From: Anaerobacillus sp.
GTDB lineage: Bacteria > Bacillota > Bacilli > Bacillales_H > Anaerobacillaceae
Direction of reading: 5' to 3'
DNA length: 12,749 nt
Assembly: GCA_007120055.1 (NCBI GenBank)
Contig: SKOL01000237.1
Coordinates: 1-12,749 of the forward strand
Both the position numbers and the translations under genes were made by a program. This document shows positions 7,802 through 12,749 of the stretch, in pieces (position 1 is the stretch's first letter; every line of letters begins with the position of its first letter). The notes below the pieces were generated by a model. That model was given only the letters and a program-made list of their open reading frames with translations. It searched no databases and was not told where the DNA came from.

Positions 7802-8962
7802 ATGTTGGGTTTTTTCGATAATCACGGACTAAGCTTTAGAAAGAAAAAAGCCCTCGAAAGCGACCGAATGACTGATTTACTAGGAATTGAGCAAGCTGAG
7901 AAGGAAGCAAAAATACCTGAAGTTGAAAATCAGAAAATTTTAAAAAGGTCGTTAAAGTATGGATTGGAAGCAGCTCCTTCAATTGGGGATCGAACAATTT
8001 CCACGTTTACTAGGGAGCCAAGGCCTGCTTATGCGGGAATACCTACATTTATGCGAACGCCGTTTTTAGAAGACGTTCGAAGAGTAGGTGAATATGACGT
8101 TGCATTTATGGGTGTTCCTTTTGATATTGGAACGACCTACAGAGCTGGTGCTCGTTTTGGACCTGAGGCAATGCGGAGAATCTCTAAATTATATACAAGT
8201 TATAGTTACGAAAAGGGTGTTGATTTAGTGGAATCGTTAAACATGTGTGATGTTGGTGACGTGTTTACGATTGCTAATATTGAAAAAAGCTTTGACCAAA
8301 TTTATAAAGCAGTTTCTCATGTTTTCAAACAAGGAACATTCCCAGTGATGCTAGGCGGTGACCACGCTATCGGCTATCCATGTTTACGAGCGATCGCTGA
8401 ACAAGTGGATGGCAAGGTTGGAATTATTCATATGGACCGCCACCTTGATTTACAAGAAAAAGATATGGATGAGCGTATGCACACTACTCCATGGTTCCAT
8501 GCGACAAACATTCCTAATGCCCCACCTGAAAACTTAGTTCAAGTCGGAATAGGTGGCTGGCAAGTTCCTCGAGAGGCCGTTCAAAATGTAAGGAAGTTTA
8601 ATACAACAGCAATTTCCATCGATGATGTTGAAAAGCTCGGAATTGAAAAAGTAGCCGAAATTGCTTTAGAAAAAGCGTGGCAAGGCGGTGCGAAAGCAGT
8701 CTACTTAAGTGTCGATATTGACAGCTTTGATGCTGGTTTTGTCCCTGGTACTGGGTGGCCTGAACCAGGTGGGTTTACACCGAGAGAAGGTTTGAAGTTT
8801 TTAGATATTGTAGCTAGAGAAGGGATATGTGGGATGGAATTAGTAGAAGTATCCCCACCATATGACGTAAGTGACCAGACCGCATTACTTGGTACACGTA
8901 TTATTTGTGATGTTTTAGCTTCAATGGTTGATGCAGGGAAGTTAGGAAAGAAATTTTCATAG
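7802..8962 (+). CDS. gdmH: Ureohydrolase family enzyme, probable nickel-dependent guanidine hydrolase
   Basis: A 386-residue arginase/agmatinase-fold enzyme. All six metal ligands are present: GGDH (H188), DRHLD (D212, H214, D216) and DIDSFD (D305, D307). The first Asp motif is DRHLD instead of the usual DAHxD, and it continues EKDMDERMHTTPWFHATN (219-236). That segment, GIGGWQVPRE (249-258), VPGTGWPEPGG (314-324), and an N-terminal extension of about 80 residues before the agmatinase-like PTFMRTPFLEDVRR are features I recall from the cyanobacterial guanidine hydrolase GdmH, which splits guanidine to urea and ammonia with nickel. Agmatinases are about 290-320 residues. ATG 7802 lies 8 bases from AAAAGGA. 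A CbiO-type ATPase gene follows, in keeping with a need for nickel, but no hypA/hypB genes are visible. An arginase-type activity on another guanidino compound remains possible. Confidence 0.78.
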   Translation: MLGFFDNHGLSFRKKKALESDRMTDLLGIEQAEKEAKIPEVENQKILKRSLKYGLEAAPSIGDRTISTFTREPRPAYAGIPTFMRTPFLEDVRRVGEYDVAFMGVPFDIGTTYRAGARFGPEAMRRISKLYTSYSYEKGVDLVESLNMCDVGDVFTIANIEKSFDQIYKAVSHVFKQGTFPVMLGGDHAIGYPCLRAIAEQVDGKVGIIHMDRHLDLQEKDMDERMHTTPWFHATNIPNAPPENLVQVGIGGWQVPREAVQNVRKFNTTAISIDDVEKLGIEKVAEIALEKAWQGGAKAVYLSVDIDSFDAGFVPGTGWPEPGGFTPREGLKFLDIVAREGICGMELVEVSPPYDVSDQTALLGTRIICDVLASMVDAGKLGKKFS

Positions 8963-8972
8963 TTAGTATGTT

Positions 8973-9072
8973 CCCAAAAGTGTCTGACACCACGCGTGCC
9001 CAAATTTATATAGACAAAAAGAATTTGAGTAGGTCTATATATTAGGAGTGAACCGGTGTCTGACACTTGTTT
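8973..9072. repeat. GTGTCTGACACC nested palindrome, copy 3 (behind gdmH)
   Basis: The outer arms are GTGTCTGACACC (8980-8991) and GGTGTCTGACAC (9055-9066); the inner arms are TATATAGAC (9007-9015) and GTCTATATA (9033-9041). Flanking AAAA/TTTT adds little stem, and the T-run is short (TTGTTTTAG), so termination may be weak here and some read-through into the ATPase gene is possible. The sequence between the arms is unrelated to copies 1 and 2 apart from the palindromes. Confidence 0.75.
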
Positions 9073-9135
9073 TAGAAGGTCACTTTCCCGTAGCAACTTA
9101 ATTAAAGGTAGACAACATAAAAAGGAGGGATCTAC

Positions 9136-9969
9136 TTGCAAGCGGTAGAGATTGAAAATGTTACTTACAGTTATCCGGATATGACGCCGGCGATTAGTGA
9201 TATCTCATTACAAATACCCGTAGGCGCAAAAGTCGCTTTGCTTGGCCCAAATGGAGCTGGTAAATCGACGTTATTACATCATTTAAATGGTCTGAAGCTA
9301 CCACAAAATGGTTCGGTATCGATTATGGGTGTTCCGTTAAATAAAAAAAGTGCGAAAGCAATTCGCCAAAAAGTAGGACTAGTATTTCAAGATCCAGATG
9401 ATCAAGTAATATCAGGAACGGTTTGGGAAGATGTGCAATTTGGACCAAGAAACCTTGGGCTTTCTGAAGAAGAAATTGAAGAAGTTTGTAATGTAGCTTT
9501 AGGTTCTGTAGGAATGCGGGAGTTTAAATCACGAGCACCTTATCAACTAAGTTACGGTCAAAAAAAGCGGGTAGCTATTGCTGGGATCCTTGCGATGAAG
9601 CCTGACATTGTCATTTTAGACGAGCCAATGTCTTATCTTGATCCACAAGGACAGGATGAAGTGGCTGCTCTACTTCAAGGCTTAAGTTTTATGGGGAAAA
9701 CCGTATTATTATCAACACATGATGTAGATTTTGCCGTATCTTGGGCTGATATGATCATTTTAATGAAAGACGGTCAACTTTTAGCTAGCGGTGGTCCGGA
9801 GTTACTAACGGATGAAGAGTGGATTAGAAAATCAAATCTTCACCTCCCGAGAATCGCCAGGTTATTTCGAATGGTTCCGAACTTAAACGTAGAAAAGTTA
9901 CCGAAAAACGAACAAGAAGCAGCGAGACTATTACATAAGTTGGTTAATTACCAAGAAATAAAATTATAA
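9136..9969 (+). CDS. CbiO/EcfA-type ABC transporter ATPase
   Basis: A 277-residue cytoplasmic ATPase with all the nucleotide-binding motifs: Walker A GPNGAGKST (37-45), Q-loop FQDPDDQ (Q85), signature LSYGQKKRVAIAG (138-150), Walker B VILDEP (159-164) and H-loop STHD (H195). FQDPDDQ...GTVWEDVQFGPRNLGL and LSYGQKKR are typical of the CbiO/EcfA group, which powers cobalt, nickel or vitamin uptake. The start is TTG at 9136, seven bases after AAAGGAGG (9121-9128); the ATPase fold begins directly after it. No membrane partner (CbiQ/EcfT) or substrate-binding partner (CbiM/NikM) is encoded nearby, which is unusual. Proximity to the probable nickel enzyme suggests nickel, by inference only. A strong hairpin ends the gene. 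Confidence 0.85.
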   Translation: MQAVEIENVTYSYPDMTPAISDISLQIPVGAKVALLGPNGAGKSTLLHHLNGLKLPQNGSVSIMGVPLNKKSAKAIRQKVGLVFQDPDDQVISGTVWEDVQFGPRNLGLSEEEIEEVCNVALGSVGMREFKSRAPYQLSYGQKKRVAIAGILAMKPDIVILDEPMSYLDPQGQDEVAALLQGLSFMGKTVLLSTHDVDFAVSWADMIILMKDGQLLASGGPELLTDEEWIRKSNLHLPRIARLFRMVPNLNVEKLPKNEQEAARLLHKLVNYQEIKL

Positions 9970-9971
9970 TG

Positions 9972-10040
9972 AAAGCGTAAGCCCCTTACGGTGACAAGGT
10001 TCGATTTTTGGTCGAAGCTGACCGAGGTGCTTACGCTTTT
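9972..10040. terminator. Bidirectional terminator between the ATPase and gerPC-like genes
   Basis: AAAGCGTAAGC (9972-9982) pairs with GCTTACGCTTT (10029-10039), flanked by T on the right and by a few A on the left. Inside it, CGGT/ACCG and TTCGA/TCGAA form further stems. It lies two bases past the ATPase stop and four bases from the stop of the convergent minus-strand gene. Confidence 0.8.
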
Positions 10041-10044
10041 CTAA

Positions 10045-10584
10045 TTACCCATCCATTCCTTCGAAGTTTCCCTCCATATTTGTATCTAGGTCATTGAATT
10101 TGATTTCTCCGTTTTCATTAAGTAATTTTTTCAAGTTCTCAGCATCAGTTAACGCGCTTAAGCCGATGTTTAAAGCTCCGGATAATTCTTCAACGGTTAG
10201 TTCTTGAATTTTGTAATTAATATTTTCAATATTAATCGGTTTTATATCTTTAATTTTTTCTTTTAAATTTTCATTTTCTTCTTCGATTTCTTCCATTTTT
10301 TCTTGCATGCTTTCAAGGGTTTCCATCAACTTAGGTATAAAATGTTGCAGTCCATTAAGTTGAGGAACGTCATTTACATAGAAGTTGTTGATTTTCTCAT
10401 TTTCATTTTCGATATCATTATTTTCTTCAGCATTAGTTTCATTATGGTAATAATTAATATATTGGTCAGCATTCATCATTTGTTCGCCATTCGGAGTTGA
10501 AATATAATAATTGGAATATGGATAGTTGCAATAGTAATACGGCTGCTGATAATAGTAATTGTAAGGCCATTGGTAGTAATACAC
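10045..10584 (-). CDS. gerPC: GerPC-like spore germination protein
   Basis: A 179-residue protein. The N-terminus is Tyr-rich (MYYYQWPYNYYYQQPYYY); an Asn/Glu-rich linker occupies about 45-65; a predicted coiled coil spans 84-113 (LMETLESMQEKMEEIEEEN); and the core, NINYKIQELTVEELSGALNIGLS (121-143), matches the GerPC signature (Y-K-x-x-x-L-x-V-E-x-L-x-G-x-LNIGL). GerP proteins sit in the spore coat and help germinants reach inner-membrane receptors. The start is GTG at 10584: an in-frame stop lies two codons upstream, and AAGGAGGG is about 11 bases away. The acidic tail (residues 147-179) is longer than I expect for the family. It is the last gene of the cluster, separated from the gerPB-like gene by a terminator and with its own sigma-K-type promoter. 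Confidence 0.75.
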   Translation of the reverse strand: MYYYQWPYNYYYQQPYYYCNYPYSNYYISTPNGEQMMNADQYINYYHNETNAEENNDIENENEKINNFYVNDVPQLNGLQHFIPKLMETLESMQEKMEEIEEENENLKEKIKDIKPINIENINYKIQELTVEELSGALNIGLSALTDAENLKKLLNENGEIKFNDLDTNMEGNFEGMDG

Positions 10585-10617
10585 AGTTCATCCGCCCTCC
10601 TTAATAACAACCTTTAA

Positions 10618-10645
10618 TACACTATGAAAAATGGGCGCTAAGTGT
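10618..10645 (-). promoter_or_regulatory. Sigma-K-type promoter for the gerPC-like gene
   Basis: On the minus strand, AC (complement of 10644-10645), 17 bases and CATAGTGTA (complement of 10618-10626) match the sigma-K consensus perfectly. The start codon is 34 bases further on. Since gerP operons are sigma-K dependent in B. subtilis, this supports both the promoter and the gene call. Confidence 0.65.
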
Positions 10646-10683
10646 TCATGTTTTTTAGCAGTGCTTAAGGCTATAACGGAAAT

Positions 10684-10727
10684 AAAAAAAGCACTACGTT
10701 TTAACCTAACGGCTAACTAGTAGTGCT
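10684..10727 (-). terminator. Intrinsic terminator behind the gerPB-like gene
   Basis: Read on the minus strand, AGCACTAC (10727-10720) pairs with GTAGTGCT (10697-10690), followed by TTTTTTT (10690-10684). It starts nine bases after the gerPB-like stop, splitting the cluster into two transcripts. Confidence 0.8.
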
Positions 10728-10735
10728 ATGACATA

Positions 10736-10972
10736 CTAAGGAATATAAATTGGCGGTGCATCCATAGGTGGGTGAACTTCAATACTTTCGCCACCATTAT
10801 TATTTTGTTCATTATCATCATTGTCTTCATTTTCAGGTTCAGTCTCTTCGTAATTCGGTTTAGGGAATTGGGCACTTGAGGCCTGATTATCACTGAAAAT
10901 GGTTTTCCCAATATTTAACGAACCAATAGTACTTATCGAATTTATCCGGATATTTCTAATGTTAATTTGCAT
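10736..10972 (-). CDS. GerPB-like spore germination protein with acidic linker
   Basis: A 78-residue protein. INIRNIRINSISTIGSLNIGKT (about residues 3-24) follows the GerPB/GerPD pattern of I-x-I-x-x-L-R-I-x-S-I-S-x-x-S-x-x-x-I-G. The tail ends in PPMDAPPIYIP, a proline-rich end like that of GerPB. Between them lies an unusual Glu/Asp/Asn run (EETEPENEDNDDNEQNNNGG, 43-62). The AGGAGAG binding site lies 7-9 bases before the ATG at 10972. It follows the two GerPA/PF-like genes by 44 bases on the same strand, so it is probably co-transcribed with them. The match is short; it could equally be called GerPD- or GerPE-like. Confidence 0.6.
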   Translation of the reverse strand: MQINIRNIRINSISTIGSLNIGKTIFSDNQASSAQFPKPNYEETEPENEDNDDNEQNNNGGESIEVHPPMDAPPIYIP

Positions 10973-11016
10973 AATTTTTCTCTCCTAAAAATTATACTTG
11001 GATTTGCCGATGTTAA

Positions 11017-11244
11017 TTAAATTTGTGATTGAGGCTGATCAAGGACATCAGGATCATTCGTCAAGTTAGCGTTATTAAATTGTAATGGTGAGAAGTTTGC
11101 ATCCCCTGGTTGCAAGTAACCAACATTTGACTTTACGTTCCCTTGGAACCCTTTTAATATCGAATTACCAAAATTCATTGAAGCGTTAGAAGATGCGCCA
11201 TTGATTCTGATTCCAATAATATTATTAATATGAGTCGGTATCAT
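11017..11244 (-). CDS. GerPA/GerPF-family spore germination protein, paralogue 2
   Basis: A 75-residue protein of the GerPA/GerPF family: IGIRINGASSNASMNFGN (the N-S-I-S..A.V-N-F-G-D motif of the family), a central G-D-A-N-F segment, and the typical end NDPDVLDQPQ. AGGAGG lies five bases before ATG 11244. It is 20 bases downstream of a close paralogue, from which it differs at only about 13 of 74 aligned residues; the last 27 residues are identical except for one. The small acidic/Asn-rich proteins of this family are coat-associated and influence access of germinants. Assignment to GerPA or GerPF is not possible by eye. Confidence 0.82.
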   Translation of the reverse strand: MIPTHINNIIGIRINGASSNASMNFGNSILKGFQGNVKSNVGYLQPGDANFSPLQFNNANLTNDPDVLDQPQSQI

Positions 11245-11264
11245 AAAAACCTCCTAAACTAGCT

Positions 11265-11489
11265 TTAAATTTGTGCTTGTGGTTGGTCAAGCACATCAGG
11301 ATCATTCGTTAAGTTAGCGTTATTAAATTGTAATGGCGAGAAGTTCGCGTCCCCAGCTTGAGCATAGCCAACATTCATTTTGACGTTCGCTTGGTGACCT
11401 TTATGCACGACATTACCGAAGTTCATCGAAGCATTAGAAGAAGCGCTGTTTATCCGAATCCCAAGGATATTATTCATATGTGTCAACAT
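11265..11489 (-). CDS. GerPA/GerPF-family spore germination protein, paralogue 1
   Basis: A 74-residue GerPA/GerPF-family protein: ILGIRINSASSNASMNFGN, QAGDANFSPLQFNNANL and the conserved end NDPDVLDQPQ. It is the first gene of the minus-strand cluster. ATG 11489 lies five bases from a GGGGGG site; the second ATG (11477) is too far away. A CATACGATA box upstream looks like a sigma-K or sigma-E -10. DNA identity with the next gene remains high over the 3' half (mostly silent changes), so the pair arose by tandem duplication. Confidence 0.82.
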   Translation of the reverse strand: MLTHMNNILGIRINSASSNASMNFGNVVHKGHQANVKMNVGYAQAGDANFSPLQFNNANLTNDPDVLDQPQAQI

Positions 11490-11519
11490 AATTTCCCCCC
11501 ATTTTCTGTCCTATACACA

Positions 11520-11528
11520 TATCGTATG
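11520..11528 (-). promoter_or_regulatory. Sporulation-type -10 box upstream of the GerP-like operon
   Basis: The minus strand reads CATACGATA, which fits sigma-K (CATANNNTA) and nearly fits sigma-E (CATACAAT). No clear -35 AC is found at 16-17 bases. The site is almost palindromic: the plus strand reads CATATCGTA at 11518-11526. The first gene starts 31 bases downstream. Confidence 0.4.
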
Positions 11529-11680
11529 AAATAAAAATAGGGGATGATACAGTTTCCTTAAAGATCTTAAGTGATAAAAAAACCAATATGTACGCAGAGA
11601 TAAAATGTAATAGCAAATACCCAAATATAACATAAATATATATTGTTATGAATCGAAAACGTTTTAGGAGGTTAATGAAA

Positions 11681-12109
11681 TTGAAAATTCATATTACGAA
11701 AAAAGGGGAAACCTTGTATCAAGTGGCTCACCGTTATCAGATCGACATTAATGTACTTTTTAGTCATAACCAACATATTCAAGATCCGACGAACCTTCAT
11801 GAAGGTTCGCAAATAAAGATTCCCTCAATTATTGGATTAGAAGGACTTATGGTTGATGAGTTAGATGGAAAAGGAAATGTTTGTGCCTACGTTGCTGATG
11901 AACCCGTTCAGTATAAAAAACTAGATATTGAGCACTGGCCTTCACAAGATTATACACAACCGATTAATGGAACCCATTATCAACATAAAGATTTTGCTCA
12001 AGCACCGATTTATCCACAATATCCGCATTATCCAGCTCAGCCCCCGGTGCAAGAACTACATCAACGTTACCATGCCCCTTATTACCAACCAAACCACTGG
12101 GGTTATTAA
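11681..12109 (+). CDS. LysM-domain protein, SafA-like N-terminus, probable spore protein
   Basis: A 142-residue protein. The LysM domain (residues 2-48: KIHITKKGETLYQVAHRYQIDINVLF...IQDP...LHEGSQIKIP) binds peptidoglycan or related glycan; the start MKIHI...KKGETL closely resembles SafA and related spore morphogenetic proteins. After a linker (VCAYVADEP), the tail (90-142) is rich in Tyr, His, Pro and Gln, ending PYYQPNHWGY, a composition common in coat proteins. TTG 11681 is chosen because TAGGAGGT (11665-11672) lies at proper spacing; ATG 11675 is too close to that site, and ATG 11648 would place the site inside the gene. It is divergent from the GerP-like operon. SafA itself is much longer, so this is probably a separate small coat or cortex protein. 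Confidence 0.82.
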   Translation: MKIHITKKGETLYQVAHRYQIDINVLFSHNQHIQDPTNLHEGSQIKIPSIIGLEGLMVDELDGKGNVCAYVADEPVQYKKLDIEHWPSQDYTQPINGTHYQHKDFAQAPIYPQYPHYPAQPPVQELHQRYHAPYYQPNHWGY

Positions 12110-12126
12110 CTAAAAATTAACAGTGT

Positions 12127-12255
12127 AAAAAGAGGGTGGGACAAAACAAAGTGTCAGACACCGCTAGGTACCAAATATAGACATATGGTAAATATGTACG
12201 TCTATATTTAGTAGGATCCGCGTGGTGTCAGACACTTTTGTCCCACCCTCTTTTT
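12127..12255. repeat. GTGTCAGACACC nested palindrome, copy 4 (terminator behind LysM gene)
   Basis: Outer AAAAAGAGGGTGGGAC (12127-12142) pairs with GTCCCACCCTCTTTTT (12240-12255); the core arms are GTGTCAGACACC (12151-12162) and GGTGTCAGACAC (12224-12235); the inner arms are AAATATAGAC (12173-12182) and GTCTATATTT (12200-12209). With A-run and T-run ends it should terminate in both directions. The core reads GTGTCAGACACC, differing from copies 1-3 only at the central bases. Confidence 0.85.
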
Positions 12256-12345
12256 AAAAAAAGTGTCCATATAACAATTTAGCGATGTTATATTACAAAA
12301 TTATTAAAAAGTTCAAATATTTAATAAATTCTGTTAAAAGTCAGT

Positions 12346-12351
12346 TATAAT
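12346..12351 (+). promoter_or_regulatory. Candidate sigma-A -10 box for the last gene
   Basis: A perfect TATAAT lies 25 bases before the proposed GTG start. The -35 region (about 12321-12328) is AT-only and matches poorly, so the promoter is weak or needs an activator. Confidence 0.35.
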
Positions 12352-12376
12352 TTATATATATTGTGCAAGGGTGGTG

Positions 12377-12749
12377 GTGATTATAAATCGGTATGTTGGT
12401 AACACTGTAATTTCTTTAGTGGAGAAGTACGGGTATGAGTGGTGTGATGCCAGTAAGTTGGAGGAACTACTAAATAGTTTGTATGGGGAACAACGAGAAA
12501 TACAAGCCCTTATTCTTGTAAAAAAACAATTGATCGATCTGTTTTATGCAAAAGAGATTAACGCAAAAGAAATACCATTAGCACTTGAAAAGGTAATTAA
12601 AAAAAATTGGCGCTTAAAAAAAGAACTACAGTGGTCAGTCTCGATTTGGATGATAGCTTTAGGAGAGACAGCTCCATTCCAACTTGAAACGGTCACCGAA
12701 CCAACCTCTAACACTGTTAAAAACTCCGACGCTACTCCTAAATTAAATA
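12377..12749 (+). CDS. Unrecognised helical protein, 3' truncated by the window
   Basis: The frame is open to the end of the window (124 codons). GTG 12377 (or 12374) follows AAGG at 12367-12370. The protein begins MIINRYVGNTVISLVEKYG and is predicted to be all-helical. LEELLNSLYGEQREIQALILVKKQ, followed by ELQWSVSIWMIALGETAP (about residues 85-102), resembles a helical module I have seen in many bacterial multidomain proteins (two helices, then a W-A-V-x-x-W-x-x-A-L-G helix). A Thr/Asn/Pro-rich, low-complexity linker (TVTEPTSNTVKNSDATPK) follows, suggesting that another domain lies beyond the window. No function can be given. Confidence 0.6.
   Translation, partial: MIINRYVGNTVISLVEKYGYEWCDASKLEELLNSLYGEQREIQALILVKKQLIDLFYAKEINAKEIPLALEKVIKKNWRLKKELQWSVSIWMIALGETAPFQLETVTEPTSNTVKNSDATPKLN

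Noticed and set aside
8701..9141. Minus-strand 146-aa frame over the end of gdmH
   Set aside because: It overlaps conserved ureohydrolase codons and repeat copy 3, so it is a shadow.
10303..10500. Plus-strand 65-aa hydrophobic frame
   Set aside because: Antisense to the Asn/Glu-rich linker of the gerPC-like gene; AT-rich codons produce false hydrophobic stretches.
11518..11526. Plus-strand CATATCGTA as a sigma-K -10 for the LysM gene
   Set aside because: No upstream AC at the right distance and the start codon is about 155 bases away; a box nearer 11631 (CATAAATA) is no better supported.
11928..12113. Plus-strand 61-aa frame inside the LysM gene
   Set aside because: Alternate frame of the His/Tyr-rich tail; no binding site.
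1649..12235. GTGTCTGACACC repeats as a CRISPR array
   Set aside because: Copies are kilobases apart, paired as inverted arms and placed behind genes; there are no direct repeats with spacers and no cas genes.

Overview
The window comes from the chromosome of an endospore-forming, low-GC Bacillaceae bacterium. The evidence is the B. subtilis-like order purH-purD-(small gene)-yerA-yerB-yerC, strong AGGAGG-type ribosome binding sites, TTG/GTG starts, and several genes of spore-coat and spore-germination families. Repeats built on GTGTCTGACACC, a motif I associate with soil and alkaliphilic Bacillaceae, fit the same group. Genus cannot be fixed from the sequence alone.

Layout. Positions 1-174 hold the 3' end of purH. 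A 155-bp palindromic AT-rich element separates it from purD (351-1622), the end of the purine operon. A small DUF2892 membrane protein gene (1846-2133, minus) lies convergent to purD and divergent from yerA (adenine-deaminase-like amidohydrolase), which is followed by yerB (DUF3048 lipoprotein) and yerC (TrpR-like regulator). Conserved B. subtilis-type synteny stops there.

From 5570 to 7250 there is a group of probable sporulation genes: a Met/Gln-rich YppG-like protein (minus), an 82-aa protein with an Sm-like N-terminus and a membrane tail, and an Hsp20/alpha-crystallin protein. The YppG-like and Hsp20 genes both have good sigma-K-type promoters. Next, 7377-7800 is a long non-coding stretch. 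It precedes a 386-aa ureohydrolase whose motifs fit the nickel-dependent guanidine hydrolase GdmH better than agmatinase. This is followed by a lone CbiO/EcfA-type ATPase, possibly for nickel or cobalt uptake.

From 10045 to 11489 a minus-strand GerP-like germination cluster contains two near-identical GerPA/GerPF paralogues, a GerPB-like protein, an intrinsic terminator, and a GerPC-like protein with its own sigma-K-type promoter. A divergent LysM protein (SafA-like N-terminus) follows, and the window ends inside an unrecognised helical protein.

Four clear copies and two relatives of one nested palindrome (outer GTGTCTGACACC arms, inner ATATAGAC arms) sit directly behind stop codons of purD, hsp20, gdmH and the LysM gene, with a variant behind yerC. 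Most carry extra outer arms and a T-run, so they appear to act as transcription terminators. I found no tRNA, rRNA, CRISPR array or insertion-sequence transposase.
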